Shown here one piece after another: positions 18,420 to 28,676 of a stretch of 64,000 nt of DNA (position 1 is the stretch's first letter; every line of letters starts with the position of its first letter). This stretch comes from Mangrovivirga cuniculi (lineage in GTDB: Bacteria; Bacteroidota; Bacteroidia; Cytophagales; Cyclobacteriaceae). The position numbers and the translations under genes are program-made. Below the pieces are notes generated by a model. The model was not told where the DNA came from, did not search any database, and saw only the letters and a program-made list of their open reading frames with translations. The stretch is from positions 4,597,902 to 4,661,901 of the forward strand of contig NZ_CP028923.1 of the NCBI RefSeq assembly GCF_005166025.1. The letters run 5' to 3'.

Positions 18420-18423
18420 GTAG

Positions 18424-18497
18424 TGAACTCGGAGGGAGTCGAACCCCCAACCTCCTGGGCCGTAACCAGGTGCTCTATCCAGTTAAGCTACGAGTCC
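18424..18497 (-). tRNA. tRNA-Arg, anticodon ACG
   Basis: The minus strand from 18497 folds as a cloverleaf: acceptor GGACTCG pairs with CGAGTTC (one G-U), D arm GCTTAACTGGATAGAGC, anticodon stem CCTGG/CCAGG with loop TTACGGC (anticodon ACG), T loop TTCGACT, discriminator A. CCA is not encoded. It reads CGU, CGC and CGA if the A is deaminated to inosine by TadA. Confidence 0.95.
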
Positions 18498-18605
18498 TTG
18501 GTTTTAATCACTCTGCACTGAGGTGCAGTTGACCAAATGGGAGTGCAAATGTAATTAAATATTTGACTTATTTAAAAATTATGCCCAAGAATTTTACAAT
18601 TATAC

Positions 18606-18613
18606 TATCTTTG
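18606..18613 (+). promoter_or_regulatory. Bacteroidota -7 promoter element
   Basis: TATCTTTG matches TAnnTTTG and lies 31 bases ahead of the ATG at 18645. No good -33 box is seen. Confidence 0.5.
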
Positions 18614-18644
18614 TCCACGTTTTAAAGCACAAAAAACTAGCAAC

Positions 18645-19355
18645 ATGCGTTTAACCATTTTCAGTTTACTTTTTATATTCATTAATACTGTTTCATTTGG
18701 TCAGGAAGAGGAAAAAACCTCACCCTGGAATAGTGTGCCTGGTAATTTATGGACAGAAGTTGGATTTAACTTTACTTTTGACAAACCTGACTCTATCGGT
18801 TCTAATTGGTTTGCATCTAAAAGAATCCAATTTAATTACCAGCTACAGTTTAATTTGGGAGAAGAATCAGGACTGACTTTTCATCCCGGCCTAGCATTAG
18901 CAGTTGAAAAACAATCTTATGACGGCAACAATGTTTTTGTCGATATTGGTGATGAAGCAGTCTTTGCCCCTGCTTCTAATTTAGTTCCCGGTAGCATTAA
19001 CAAAACAGGTTTTTTCACAACCTACATTGATGTCCCGGTAGAATTCATGTGGCACTTAAATAAATCTGACTATAGAAGAAGTTTCAAGGTCGCTCTCGGA
19101 GGATACGTTGGTTATTCTCTAGGTGGTAAAACAAAAATCAAATATGAGTTTTCAGGAGATACACGTAAGTATAAAGAAAAGTCAGATTACGGTCTTGAAT
19201 CATTCAGGTACGGTGCAGTATTTAAAATTGGATTTGGAGGGGTAATGGGTTATTACAGACACAATTTCTCTAAAATATTCCAGGATGATGAATCACCGGC
19301 AGAATTTATTAACGCGACGCAATCTTCTGCAGGTGTTGCATTGAGAATATTCTAA
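18645..19355 (+). CDS. Outer-membrane beta-barrel protein of unknown function
   Basis: 236 residues, with a signal peptide ending TVSFGQ. Amphipathic strands follow through to a terminal aromatic (VALRIF), as expected for an outer-membrane barrel: WTEVGFNFTFDKPDS, RIQFNYQLQFNLGE, FTTYIDVPVEFMWHLN, FKVALGGYVGYSLGGKTKI and FGGVMGYYRHNFSKIF. It resembles PorT-like (OMP_b-brl) proteins but has no specific motif. It has its own -7 promoter element and a strong terminator, so it is a single-gene unit. Confidence 0.75.
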   Translation: MRLTIFSLLFIFINTVSFGQEEEKTSPWNSVPGNLWTEVGFNFTFDKPDSIGSNWFASKRIQFNYQLQFNLGEESGLTFHPGLALAVEKQSYDGNNVFVDIGDEAVFAPASNLVPGSINKTGFFTTYIDVPVEFMWHLNKSDYRRSFKVALGGYVGYSLGGKTKIKYEFSGDTRKYKEKSDYGLESFRYGAVFKIGFGGVMGYYRHNFSKIFQDDESPAEFINATQSSAGVALRIF

Positions 19356-19382
19356 ATAAGAACTTTAATATTATTTTAAGAA

Positions 19383-19408
19383 AACCGGATCCTCATCCGG
19401 TTTTTTTA
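19383..19408 (+). terminator. Rho-independent terminator
   Basis: AACCGGAT, loop CCTC, ATCCGGTT, then TTTTT; sits between the convergent barrel and PAP2 genes. Confidence 0.85.
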
Positions 19409-20134
19409 ATGTAAAATCATTGCCATCAGGCCAACGCCATATCCAAGAATCAATCCTCCAATTACTTCTTTAAGGTTATGCGATCCCAGGGCAAGCCTGG
19501 CAGTAGAGACTATCCCACAAATAGCCACGATTACAGCTACGTACCAAAAATAATTTGTTATTACAGGATAGTATATCCCATATCCAAATGCGATACCAAC
19601 AGAAGCCGATAATGTGGTTGCATGTATAGAGATTTTAAAAAAAATTGTGATGATCGTGACCAGGATAACCAGCACAGTCATGGCTATAAAAATTGCATTT
19701 GTAACCGAGTTGATACTAAACCTGAAAACAAACAAATAACATGACATGCAATAAATCAGGCTGATCATCAAAAAAGGAAAGATTCTTTCATTTCTTAGAG
19801 GCATAGTAAAAGCTTTACCTTTTTTATGCTTTCTAATAGAAACCAGCAAGGGTTTATTTTGGAGTAAAAAAGAAACTACTGACTGGTTTTTAATGATCCT
19901 GTAAAAAAACAATCTTGTCAGGAAAGCAATATAAGTCATCCTCAGTAACAGTAGCAAAATCAAGGGAAAAACTCCTGTCATTAAAAAAACCACGCGCAAA
20001 TAGACATAAAAGCTTTCACCAGTGAGCGGAGTTACAATCATCGGGCTTATCAGGTACAGGCTCCAGATCAATAGTCCCGGAACTAATAGCGGATGAAATA
20101 TCGTTGAAAAAATCAGTGCTAGTTTTTTATTCAA
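19406..20134 (-). CDS. PAP2-like membrane phosphatase family protein
   Basis: 242 residues and about six membrane helices. The C-terminal half has the shape of the PAP2 core: KISIHATTLSASVGIAFG (the SGH region) and TARLALGSHNLKEVIGG (the SRxxxxxH region), each with one His in the usual place. The first PAP2 motif (KxxxxxxRP) is not clear, so activity on lipid phosphates is likely but not certain. The start is TTG at 20134, overlapping the rpoN stop in TTGA; no ATG exists before residue 32, so this start is well supported. Co-translated with rpoN. Confidence 0.7.
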   Translation of the reverse strand: MNKKLALIFSTIFHPLLVPGLLIWSLYLISPMIVTPLTGESFYVYLRVVFLMTGVFPLILLLLLRMTYIAFLTRLFFYRIIKNQSVVSFLLQNKPLLVSIRKHKKGKAFTMPLRNERIFPFLMISLIYCMSCYLFVFRFSINSVTNAIFIAMTVLVILVTIITIFFKISIHATTLSASVGIAFGYGIYYPVITNYFWYVAVIVAICGIVSTARLALGSHNLKEVIGGLILGYGVGLMAMILH

Positions 20135-21573
20135 ACAATCTCCTTTCTTAAGCGGGCAACCGGTATGTTCATTTGCTCTCTGTATTTCGCCACCGTTCTC
20201 CGGGCAATATTATACCCTTTAGACTTCAGTAGTTTTTCCAGTTTATCATCAGAAAGCGGTTTACGCTTATCTTCCTTTTCAATAAGCTCTTTTAAATCGT
20301 GTTTGACCTGACGACTTGATACATCCTCTCCACTTTCAGTAGAAATACCTTCTGAGAAAAAGTATTTTAAAGGAAAAATCCCGAATTCAGTTTGAACAGC
20401 TTTACTATTTGCTACTCTTGATACTGTGGAGATATCCATTCCAATCTTATCAGCAATATCTTTTAGAATCATCGGGCGAAGCTCAGACTCGTCTCCCTCC
20501 TGAAAATAATCATATTGATACTGAAGAATGGCGTTCATTGTAGAAAGTAATGTATTCTGCCTTTGTTTAATAGCATCGATAAACCATTTGGCTGAATCAA
20601 GCTTTTGCTTTACAAATGTGACTGTTTCTTTAAGTTTCTTATCCTTTTTGTCACTTTTATCATAAGCATCAAGCATATCTGAATAAGACCGGCTGATTCT
20701 CAGGTCCGGTGCATTTTTACTATTCAGAGACAATTCCAGGTTTCCATTGTTATTGGTTACAATGAAGTCTGGCATTAAATATTGAGTCCGCGCAATTCCT
20801 GAAGATGCTCCTCCGGGCTTTGGATTCAATTTGGTAATCAGATTTACAGCCTCCTTGAAAAGATCCTCATCCTCAATATTAAGTTTTTTCAATATTTTAG
20901 AGTAATGTTTCTTTGTGAATTCATCAAAGCAAACCAAAATGATCTTTTTAGCTAGCTTAACCTCAGGTATATCTTCATTTTTTCTTTCCAGTTGAATAGT
21001 CAGACATTCCTGCAAATCTCTTGCCGCTATTCCCGGAGGATCAAATTCCTGGATAATCTTCAATATCTCCTCCAGTTCTTCAACTGAGGTTTCAATATTC
21101 TGACTAAAAGCAAGATCATTTCTGATTGCTTCAAGATCTCTCCTTATATATCCATCACTTTCAATACTACCGATAAGTTGAAGGCCGATCTGGTACTCCC
21201 TGTCTTCGAGATCAGTAAACCCAAGCTGGCTAATCAATTGTTCTGACAGTGACGATTGCCCGACTACAGGCATTGATTTATCTTCTTCGTCAGGACTTCT
21301 CCCATCTCCTTGCATCTTATAGCCTGCAAAGTCATCATCTCTTAAATAATCGTCAATATCAGGACCATCATCATAATCATCCTCATAAGTATCTTCATTT
21401 AGCGAGTCATCGGTATTTTCTTCCTTCCCTTCTTCAAGAGCAGGATTTACTTCAAGCTCTTCTTCTATTCTTGATTCAAGCTCGGCAGTAGGCACCTGCA
21501 ACAGTTTGATAAACTGTATTTGCTGTGGTGATAACTTTTGTTGTAGCGCCTGTGATAAGCCTAACTTTTGCAT
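20131..21573 (-). CDS. rpoN: RNA polymerase sigma-54 factor
   Basis: 480 residues. Region I is at 1-48 (LSQALQQKLSPQQIQFIKLL, LEVNPALEEG), an acidic region II follows (about 50-100, DDYDDGPDIDDYLRDDDF), then the core-binding domain (about 115-300, GLQLIGSIESDGYIRRDLE, PPGIAARDLQECL), the helix-turn-helix (ILKDIADKIGMDISTVSRV) and the RpoN box (ARRTVAKYRE near the C-terminus). Sigma-54 directs transcription from -24/-12 promoters with AAA+ activators. A matching promoter lies ahead of lon at 39922. No activator gene is in the window. Confidence 0.97.
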   Translation of the reverse strand: MQKLGLSQALQQKLSPQQIQFIKLLQVPTAELESRIEEELEVNPALEEGKEENTDDSLNEDTYEDDYDDGPDIDDYLRDDDFAGYKMQGDGRSPDEEDKSMPVVGQSSLSEQLISQLGFTDLEDREYQIGLQLIGSIESDGYIRRDLEAIRNDLAFSQNIETSVEELEEILKIIQEFDPPGIAARDLQECLTIQLERKNEDIPEVKLAKKIILVCFDEFTKKHYSKILKKLNIEDEDLFKEAVNLITKLNPKPGGASSGIARTQYLMPDFIVTNNNGNLELSLNSKNAPDLRISRSYSDMLDAYDKSDKKDKKLKETVTFVKQKLDSAKWFIDAIKQRQNTLLSTMNAILQYQYDYFQEGDESELRPMILKDIADKIGMDISTVSRVANSKAVQTEFGIFPLKYFFSEGISTESGEDVSSRQVKHDLKELIEKEDKRKPLSDDKLEKLLKSKGYNIARRTVAKYREQMNIPVARLRKEIV

Positions 21574-21818
21574 ATATTCCGTTTAAAAGTAAAATCTAAT
21601 ATACTAATAATGTGATAAATCAGCTTTTCATTGAAAATAAGCTGAATTTATACTTTTTTTGCGAAGTTTAAATTACTAAATCACCTCTTTCTTCTGATAA
21701 ATCTTACTTGAGGTGATTCAGAAAATTTAGCTAAAAATACGCATTTCATTTATAATTGTGTATCCTTTTTATAAAGAAGCCAAATAATTGGCACGCATAA
21801 AATCTAAAAAGAAAGATC

Positions 21819-23261
21819 GTGGAATATATTCGAATTAAGGAATTGCTGGACCAGCCAAAAACAGGGGAAACTGTTACAGTGAAAGGCTGGGTTAAAACCA
21901 GAAGAGGAAGTAAGCAGGTCAACTTTATTGCACTTAATGATGGCTCAACTATTCACAACCTTCAAATAGTTGCAGAAACTGAAAAGTTCGGTGAAGAAGT
22001 GATCAAAAAAATAACCACCGGGGCATGCCTTTCAGTAACCGGAGAAGTGGTAGAATCAAAAGGATCAGGACAGGCAATTGAGATCCTGGGAGAAAAAATA
22101 GCGGTACTCGGAGAATCAGACCCGGAGAAGTTCCCTCTACAACCTAAAAAGCATTCACTGGAATTCTTAAGAGAAAAAGCTCACTTAAGAGTCAGAACTA
22201 CAACTTTTGGTGCGATCTACAGGATCAGACATGCAATGATCTTTGCTGTTCATAAATTCTTTAATGACAGAGGGTTTTTTAATGTCCATACTCCGATCTT
22301 AACATCTTCTGATGCTGAAGGAGCGGGTGAAATGTTTAGAGTAACTACGCTGGATCCTAAAAACCCACCACTTACAGAAGATGGGAAAGTCGACTGGAGA
22401 GAAGACTTTTTTGAGAAACAAGCTAACTTGACGGTTTCCGGTCAGCTGGAAGGAGAGTTGTCTGCATTGGCTCTGGGTAATATTTATACTTTTGGACCTA
22501 CATTCAGAGCAGAAAATTCGAATACTACCAGGCACCTGGCTGAATTCTGGATGATCGAGCCTGAAATGGCATTTCATGATCTAAAAGACAATGCTGAGCT
22601 TGCTGAGGATTTCCTCAAATACCTGGTTAATTATGCTCTTGAGAATTGCGAGGATGATCTGAACTTCCTTGCGAAAAGAGAGGAAGACGAGAATAAAAAC
22701 AAACCTGCAAATGAACGCCCTGCTTTAAGTCTTCTTGAAAGGCTTAAAATGGTAAGAGATAATGATTTTGCATTCTGCACATATACTGAAGCGATTGATA
22801 TCCTGAAAAATTCTAAACCAAATAAAAAGAAAAAATTCAATTATCCGGTTGATGAATGGGGTGTTGACATGCAGTCAGAACATGAAAAATACCTTGTTGA
22901 GAAACATTTCAAGAAACCGGTTATCGTCACAGACTACCCTAAAGATATCAAAGCCTTTTATATGAGGGTAAACGACGATAACAAGACCGTAGCAGCAATG
23001 GATATTTTATTCCCCGGAATTGGTGAGATCGTTGGCGGCAGCCAGAGAGAAGAAAGAATGGATGTTCTTACCAGCAGAATGAAGGAGTTTAATATCGAAG
23101 AAGAGCATATGCAGTGGTACCTAGACACAAGAAGATTTGGCTCATGTGTTCACAGTGGTTTCGGCCTGGGATTTGAGAGAATGATGCTGTTCGTAACAGG
23201 TATGACAAATATCAGAGATGTAATTCCATTCCCTAGAACTCCGGGAAATTGTGAGTTCTAA
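21819..23261 (+). CDS. asnS: Asparaginyl-tRNA synthetase
   Basis: 480 residues, starting with GTG at 21819 ([10 protein letters not shown], the usual family start; a purine-rich AAAAAGAAAG lies just upstream). An N-terminal OB-fold anticodon-binding domain (about 15-105, [19 protein letters not shown]) is followed by the class II catalytic core: motif 2 [20 protein letters not shown] and motif 3 [16 protein letters not shown], ending [16 protein letters not shown] as AsnRS should. It charges tRNA-Asn in the cytoplasm. An insertion at about 290-345 rich in Glu/Lys/Asn ([10 protein letters not shown]) is typical of Bacteroidota forms. Single gene, with a terminator 24 bases after the stop. Confidence 0.97.
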   Translation: MEYIRIKELLDQPKTGETVTVKGWVKTRRGSKQVNFIALNDGSTIHNLQIVAETEKFGEEVIKKITTGACLSVTGEVVESKGSGQAIEILGEKIAVLGESDPEKFPLQPKKHSLEFLREKAHLRVRTTTFGAIYRIRHAMIFAVHKFFNDRGFFNVHTPILTSSDAEGAGEMFRVTTLDPKNPPLTEDGKVDWREDFFEKQANLTVSGQLEGELSALALGNIYTFGPTFRAENSNTTRHLAEFWMIEPEMAFHDLKDNAELAEDFLKYLVNYALENCEDDLNFLAKREEDENKNKPANERPALSLLERLKMVRDNDFAFCTYTEAIDILKNSKPNKKKKFNYPVDEWGVDMQSEHEKYLVEKHFKKPVIVTDYPKDIKAFYMRVNDDNKTVAAMDILFPGIGEIVGGSQREERMDVLTSRMKEFNIEEEHMQWYLDTRRFGSCVHSGFGLGFERMMLFVTGMTNIRDVIPFPRTPGNCEF

Positions 23262-23284
23262 AATGAGATGCAAACAAACTATAT

Positions 23285-23318
23285 AAAGCTAAGGAGGAAA
23301 CTTCTTAGCTTTTTTTAT
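23285..23318 (+). terminator. Rho-independent terminator of asnS
   Basis: AAAGCTAAG and CTTAGCTTT flank GAGGAAACTT, followed by TTTTTTA. Confidence 0.8.
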
Positions 23319-24805
23319 CTCATTTCTACATGTCTGAATGCGTCCGGAAGATAATCGATAATATCCGTTGCAGTCATTGATATGCACCCAAGGTCCTCAG
23401 CTGCTTCATCACCTGCAAGGCCATGTATAAAAACCCCTACTATTGCAGCCCATTTAGATGAATAGCCCTGCCCCAGTAAGGCAGTGATAATTCCAGTTAG
23501 TGCATCGCCACTACCACCTGTTGCCATACCCGGATTACCCGTTGAATTAAAGTAAACACTCCCTTCGGTATCAAAAACTGCAGTATACGCTCCTTTTAAT
23601 ACAATTATTACCTTATGTTTTTTTGCATATTCCCTGGCCATCTCCAGCCGCTTAAATGAGTCCTCAGCTTCGCCGGCAAGCCGGCTAAATTCTTTTGGAT
23701 GAGGAGTAAATATAGTTCCTTCGGGAACATGCTTAAGTATATCAGGACGTGATGATATCATATTAAGACCATCAGCATCAATTACAGCGGGAACCTCAAG
23801 TTGTTTGATCCACTTTCTCAAGGCCATTTCTGTCTGGTCCTCTGTCCCTAATCCGGGACCAATTCCCACGGCATCCATCCCTTTAAAATTAGCTTCCTCA
23901 ACATGATAGTCCTGAAAAGTTGATACCATGGCCATTGCCTCCGGAACGGCAGTCTGAATTATATTTTCACCAACAGCTGGAACATAGCAGGTAAGTAACC
24001 CGGCACCTGATCTTAGTGCTGCTCTTGCTGCAATGATACAGGCTCCCATCTTCCCGGAAGACCCGCATATCAACATAGATCTACCCATATTTCCTTTATG
24101 AGAAAATTTAGCAGGCTTTTTCAGGTAAGACCTGACATCTTCCAAAGTCACCATGTGAATTCTTGAGTCAGTATGATCAATAAAGTTCTGATCCAGACCT
24201 ATATCAACGACATGCCAGTCACCAACAAATTTTTCATTCTCAGCCATGAAAAAAGCTAGCTTTGGGAGTTGAAAAGAAACTGTGTGTGTAGCCTCTACTA
24301 CATGCTCTCCATCAACCGGATTATCTGCATAAACTCCTGAGGGAATATCAATGGAAACTACCTGGCCGGCAAACTGGTTGATCTCTTTTACGATTTTAGC
24401 ATATCGTCCTTCTATGGGCCTGTCTAAACCTGATCCAAATAATGCATCTATAAGTACTCCTGTCTCAATAGAACCCAGAGAATCATCTACTACCTTTCGT
24501 TCTATGCCTTCCGGTAAACGGTGAAAGTTTATATTAAAATCTTCACTACCTTCATCAGAGGTTGTATAAACCTTTACTTCATACCCATTTCGCTTTAATA
24601 TTCTAGCTACTGCGAGGCCATCTCCACCATTATTTCCCTTACCTGAAACAACATGAACTTTACATTTGCCGGGAAATTCTCCAATAAACCATTTTGAAAA
24701 TGACGCTGAAGCTCTTTCCATGAGATCGATCGATTCGATGGGTTCGTTTTCTATGGTGTGTTTATCAGCGTCCCGTATTTGCGAGGAAGACAATATTTTT
24801 ATCAT
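23315..24805 (-). CDS. nnr: Bifunctional NAD(P)HX epimerase / ADP-dependent dehydratase
   Basis: 496 residues with both domains. The N-terminal YjeF_N epimerase (about 1-215) has GKGNNGGDGLAVAR and DALFGSGLDRPIEG; the C-terminal ribokinase-like dehydratase (about 225-490) has GNMGRSMLICGSSGKMGA, GIGPGLGT, DADGLN, FTPHPKEFSRL, KGAYTAV and GNPGMATGGSGDALTGII, the ADP-binding motif. The enzyme repairs damaged hydrated NADH and NADPH. It is convergent with asnS and stands alone. The length is normal for the fused form. Confidence 0.95.
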   Translation of the reverse strand: MIKILSSSQIRDADKHTIENEPIESIDLMERASASFSKWFIGEFPGKCKVHVVSGKGNNGGDGLAVARILKRNGYEVKVYTTSDEGSEDFNINFHRLPEGIERKVVDDSLGSIETGVLIDALFGSGLDRPIEGRYAKIVKEINQFAGQVVSIDIPSGVYADNPVDGEHVVEATHTVSFQLPKLAFFMAENEKFVGDWHVVDIGLDQNFIDHTDSRIHMVTLEDVRSYLKKPAKFSHKGNMGRSMLICGSSGKMGACIIAARAALRSGAGLLTCYVPAVGENIIQTAVPEAMAMVSTFQDYHVEEANFKGMDAVGIGPGLGTEDQTEMALRKWIKQLEVPAVIDADGLNMISSRPDILKHVPEGTIFTPHPKEFSRLAGEAEDSFKRLEMAREYAKKHKVIIVLKGAYTAVFDTEGSVYFNSTGNPGMATGGSGDALTGIITALLGQGYSSKWAAIVGVFIHGLAGDEAAEDLGCISMTATDIIDYLPDAFRHVEMR

Positions 24806-24852
24806 GAAGTAGCAGTTTTCAGAAAGTTAATCAAAAAGATCTATCTATAAAA

Positions 24853-26814
24853 CTAGCTATTATGCTGGAATCGAAGATAAAATTCCGACCCCACACCCTT
24901 CTCACTTTGCACCTCAATCCTTCCATTCATCGCTTCTGCCTGAAGCTTTACCATGTAGAGACCCATTCCTTTACCTTCAACATTAGTAGTAAACCGCTGG
25001 TAGAGCCCAAAAATCTTTGACCTTACTACATCCATATCCATACCAATTGCATTATCAATTATATCGACACCTAGCTCTCCCCCTTCTATTCCAACATTAA
25101 TTTCTACACGGATTTTTCTGTTCGCATCTCGATACTTTAAAGAATTGTTGATCAAATTTTGAATAATACTTTTAAAATATGCCGGAATCAGATTCCATTT
25201 AATTCCATCGGGTACATTAACGATAAGCTCTCCATTAACACTAACAAATTCCTTTTTGAATGGCTCAACTAAATTTAAAATGAATTCTTTGATATCAATT
25301 TCCTCATATGCTTTTCCGGCACCTTTCCGAATAGATAATATCTGGTTAAGATCCTGAACTATCTGATCCAGACTCTTTGCTTCTCCCCTTATATGGCCCA
25401 GAATTTTTTCCTGCTCACTTTTTTCCTGTCCGTTCAAAATTTGGATAAGTCCAATCATCCTTGCTATGGGAGACCGGAGATTATGAGCAGTAATAAATGC
25501 ATATTGCTCCAATTGATCATTTTGAGTTCTAAGCTCATTATTTGCACCCGTAAGAGCCCTGGTTCTTTTTTGAACCTTTTCCTCTAAATCTCTGTTTTGC
25601 TGTTCTATCTTTTTATTTTGATCAATTATTAATTCTCTTGAATTGATTAATTGTTGATTAGTCGTTCTTAATTCAGTCCTGATCTTTTGAGAACGATAAA
25701 GAATGAAAGCCAGAACAACAGATAAACCCAAAAATATCCACGTATATATTGTCTGTCTTCGTGCAGCTGCATCCTTGAGTTCAGCCAGTTCCAGTAATCT
25801 TTGATTCTCCTCAGCTTGATTAGCTAGATCAAAGCCCATTTGCAATGCCTGAATTTCTCTTTCCCGATTAGTTCTACTGTTTACTGTTAGTAGTTCAACA
25901 TATTTCTTAAAATATTCATCAGACCTGTCTTCTAACCCTTTACTTTCAAAAAACTCGGCAAGCAATTTATAGATATCCTCTGTGTAATTATACAAATTCA
26001 TTTCCTCAGCCTCTTTTTCAATCGACCGAAGTAAAATAAAAGCACTATCCATATCTCCCGTATTCATATATGCTTTAGCAGCTGCAAGCTTAACAAATAC
26101 TCTGGCCAGGGTTTCACCTGAGGAATCTACCTTAACTCTGTATTTTTCATATAAGTCAATAACCTCATTGTTGTTACCCAGTTTTAAATTTGCATTCATT
26201 AGATAACTTGCTGAAAACAGCTCGTTATTATGTTTGCCAAATTCAATATTTATCTCATGCGCTTCTTGAATATACTGTAGCCCTTTTTCAATTTCACCTA
26301 AATTTATGAGGCAATCGCCAATGTGTCCTAATGAAAGAGATCTCTTGCTTTTATCAGCGGATCCTATTTGATCCAGGGCTTTTTGATAATATTCAATTGC
26401 CTTAGTGTAATAACCGAGACTTTTATAAACCAAACCTGCATTAGAGTAGACCACTCTTTTTGCATTTTGATCTTGGATCTCATCCAATAAAGCTAAACCC
26501 TGATGAGTCAGTAAAACAGCTCTTTTATAATCACCGGTTTCCGTAGCAGATATCGCCATATAGCCTTTGATGATTATTATTTCTTCATTATTCCCGATCT
26601 CATTAAGGTAATCAATAAGAATTTCCCCTAATAAAAACGCGCTATCAGGATCTGTATGCAGATAGTCACTGGTGAGAGACTTATATATAGGATAATTAAT
26701 TTCATTGATTACAAGAGTTGTGTCACCCTGTGCTATTACAGAGCTTATCATAGCATTTATAAAAAGAAATATAAAAATTAGCCTCTTAATATATGAATTG
26801 ATTTTTTCTGACAC
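24853..26814 (-). CDS. TPR-repeat sensor histidine kinase
   Basis: 653 residues from a GTG at 26814. The frame is open to a TTG at 26946, but that codon lies inside the terminator of leuB, so the shorter start with its signal peptide (KRLIFIFLFINAMISSVIAQ) is preferred. TPR repeats follow (about 60-330, VVYSNAGLVYKSLGYYTKAI), then a membrane helix (about 350-372), a coiled coil, and the kinase core: H-box FITAHNLRSPIARMIGL (His near 443), N-box INNSLKYR, G1 DNAIGMD, G2 GKGMGLYM. Asn again follows the phosphorylated His. A cytoplasmic kinase fed by a periplasmic TPR sensor is the common Bacteroidota layout. No response regulator lies near. Confidence 0.85.
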   Translation of the reverse strand: MSEKINSYIKRLIFIFLFINAMISSVIAQGDTTLVINEINYPIYKSLTSDYLHTDPDSAFLLGEILIDYLNEIGNNEEIIIIKGYMAISATETGDYKRAVLLTHQGLALLDEIQDQNAKRVVYSNAGLVYKSLGYYTKAIEYYQKALDQIGSADKSKRSLSLGHIGDCLINLGEIEKGLQYIQEAHEINIEFGKHNNELFSASYLMNANLKLGNNNEVIDLYEKYRVKVDSSGETLARVFVKLAAAKAYMNTGDMDSAFILLRSIEKEAEEMNLYNYTEDIYKLLAEFFESKGLEDRSDEYFKKYVELLTVNSRTNREREIQALQMGFDLANQAEENQRLLELAELKDAAARRQTIYTWIFLGLSVVLAFILYRSQKIRTELRTTNQQLINSRELIIDQNKKIEQQNRDLEEKVQKRTRALTGANNELRTQNDQLEQYAFITAHNLRSPIARMIGLIQILNGQEKSEQEKILGHIRGEAKSLDQIVQDLNQILSIRKGAGKAYEEIDIKEFILNLVEPFKKEFVSVNGELIVNVPDGIKWNLIPAYFKSIIQNLINNSLKYRDANRKIRVEINVGIEGGELGVDIIDNAIGMDMDVVRSKIFGLYQRFTTNVEGKGMGLYMVKLQAEAMNGRIEVQSEKGVGSEFYLRFQHNS

Positions 26815-26926
26815 TCCTTTTGTAATATTATAAAAAGTTAAAAATAAGGCTTTTATATATGTATGTTCAACCTCGAGTAATATTTTAACATAATTACTAC
26901 TTTTTAGAGTATATTTTGTTTTAAAT

Positions 26927-26958
26927 AAAAAAAACCGGAAAAGCAAAAGCTATTCCGG
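26927..26958 (-). terminator. Rho-independent terminator of the leu operon
   Basis: On the minus strand CCGGAATAGC, loop TTTT, GCTTTTCCGG (one mismatch), followed by eight T. It ends leuACDB and overlaps the extended frame of the kinase gene. Confidence 0.9.
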
Positions 26959-26983
26959 CGCAATCAACTAAGAATTAATATAA

Positions 26984-28069
26984 CTAAACTTTTTCTTTCT
27001 CCAGAATTTTACCAGCAATATAATCGCCAACCTCATTTGTTGTACTGGGGTTGGATTTAAATAAATCTTCTGTTCCTACTCCTTCATTAAGGGAATCCTG
27101 AACTGCTTGCCTAATTAAACTAGCTTCTTCCACCATGTCAAAAGAAGTTTCCAGCATCATGGCAGCAGATAATATTGTTGCTATCGGATTGGCAATATTT
27201 TTACCTTTGGCCTGAGGATATGACCCATGAACCGGCTCATATAATGCAGAGCTATCTCCAACAGATGCACTTGGTAACAAACCAAGAGACCCGCCTATTA
27301 CAGAGGCCTCATCTGATAATATATCACCAAACATATTTTCGGTCAGTAATACATCAAATGAAGAAGGATTTAGGATTAACTGCATTGCTGCATTATCAAC
27401 AAATAAATAATCCAGTTCAACATCTGCATATTCCCTTTGGTGAAGATCTTTGACCTCATCTCTCCATAGTCTTGAAGTAGCCAAAACGTTTGCTTTGTCT
27501 ACCAGTGTAACTTTATTCTTCCTCTTTCTGGCAGCTTCAAATGCTTTTATAGCTATTCGTCTAATCTCTTGCCTTGAATATAAACTTGCATCAAATGCCT
27601 CCAGGTCATTTTCACTTCGACCACTGGGCTTGCCAAAATATATCCCTCCGGTAAGCTCTCTGAAAATCACAAGATCTGTACCTGCAATTCGCTCATGCTT
27701 TAGTGGAGACGAGTCCAGCAATGCTTCATATGCAGTTACTGGCCGTATATTAGCATAAAGCCCAAGGGCTTTTCTCATTCTTAACAATCCCTGTTCCGGC
27801 CTAACCTTAGCATTTGGATCATTGTCATATTTCGGATCACCAATAGCCCCGAATAATATTGCATCTGAATTCAAACACAGACTATGAGTTTCTACCGGGT
27901 AAGGGTCTCCTGTTTCACCTATTGCTGCAGCCCCGACAAACCCTTTACTGAATTGAAAATTATGCCCCCATATTTTACCTACAGCCTTAAGTACTTTTAT
28001 TGCTTCATCACAAACTTCAGGGCCTATTCCATCACCTGCTAATACGGCAATTTTTTTTGTCTCACTCAT
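26984..28069 (-). CDS. leuB: 3-isopropylmalate dehydrogenase
   Basis: 361 residues: [20 protein letters not shown] at the N-terminus, [20 protein letters not shown], the substrate site around [34 protein letters not shown], the metal-binding [12 protein letters not shown] and [15 protein letters not shown], and the NAD-binding [18 protein letters not shown]. It oxidises and decarboxylates 3-isopropylmalate to ketoleucine with NAD+, the third step of leucine synthesis. It is last in leuACDB; the start overlaps leuD by four bases (ATGA). Confidence 0.97.
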   Translation of the reverse strand: MSETKKIAVLAGDGIGPEVCDEAIKVLKAVGKIWGHNFQFSKGFVGAAAIGETGDPYPVETHSLCLNSDAILFGAIGDPKYDNDPNAKVRPEQGLLRMRKALGLYANIRPVTAYEALLDSSPLKHERIAGTDLVIFRELTGGIYFGKPSGRSENDLEAFDASLYSRQEIRRIAIKAFEAARKRKNKVTLVDKANVLATSRLWRDEVKDLHQREYADVELDYLFVDNAAMQLILNPSSFDVLLTENMFGDILSDEASVIGGSLGLLPSASVGDSSALYEPVHGSYPQAKGKNIANPIATILSAAMMLETSFDMVEEASLIRQAVQDSLNEGVGTEDLFKSNPSTTNEVGDYIAGKILEKEKV

Positions 28070-28662
28070 GAAAATCTTACTCTTTGTTTTTCGAAGTCTA
28101 TTATTTCATTTTTAAGGGTAAGGATATAATCTATATCATCGAACCCATTTATCAGACACTTCTTTTTATAATCGCTCACTTCAAAATTTTCTGACAAATC
28201 TAAAGAATTGAGGGTAACCTTTTGCTCAGGTAAATCTACTGTAATTGCTGTTTCCGGGTCTTTTTCTATTTCAGCAAAAATTTTACTCAAAAATTGCTCG
28301 CTGACCTGTACAGGTAAAAGCCCATTATTTAACGCATTACTTTTAAATATATCAGCAAAAAAAGAAGAAATCACTACTCTGAATCCATAATCATAAAGAG
28401 CCCAGGCAGCGTGTTCACGACTCGAACCGCTGCCAAAATTTTTGCCGGCAACAAGAATCTCCCCCTGGTATTTATTATTGTTCAGTACAAAGTCTTTCTT
28501 AGGAGATCCATCACTTTCATATCTCCAGTCTCTGAACAAATTATCTCCAAATCCCTCTCTGGATGTTGCCTTGAGAAATCTTGCAGGTATTATCTGATCT
28601 GTATCTACATTATCCTCCGGTAAAGGAACCGCTGTCGATTTAATTATTGATATTTTTTGCAT
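28066..28662 (-). CDS. leuD: 3-isopropylmalate dehydratase small subunit
   Basis: 198 residues of normal length: [20 protein letters not shown] at the start, [40 protein letters not shown], and LPVQVS. This is the swivel domain of the aconitase-like isomerase that converts 2- to 3-isopropylmalate with LeuC. It lies 14 bases after leuC and overlaps leuB. Confidence 0.97.
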   Translation of the reverse strand: MQKISIIKSTAVPLPEDNVDTDQIIPARFLKATSREGFGDNLFRDWRYESDGSPKKDFVLNNNKYQGEILVAGKNFGSGSSREHAAWALYDYGFRVVISSFFADIFKSNALNNGLLPVQVSEQFLSKIFAEIEKDPETAITVDLPEQKVTLNSLDLSENFEVSDYKKKCLINGFDDIDYILTLKNEIIDFEKQRVRFS

Positions 28663-28676
28663 GTCAAATGAATTAA

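Noticed and set aside
21788..21803. TTGGCACG ahead of asnS as a sigma-54 promoter
   Set aside because: The -24 half is good but no GC is found at the -12 position.
26815..26946. Longer N-terminus of the TPR kinase, starting with TTG at 26946
   Set aside because: The TTG lies inside the leuB terminator; the GTG at 26814 directly precedes a normal signal peptide.
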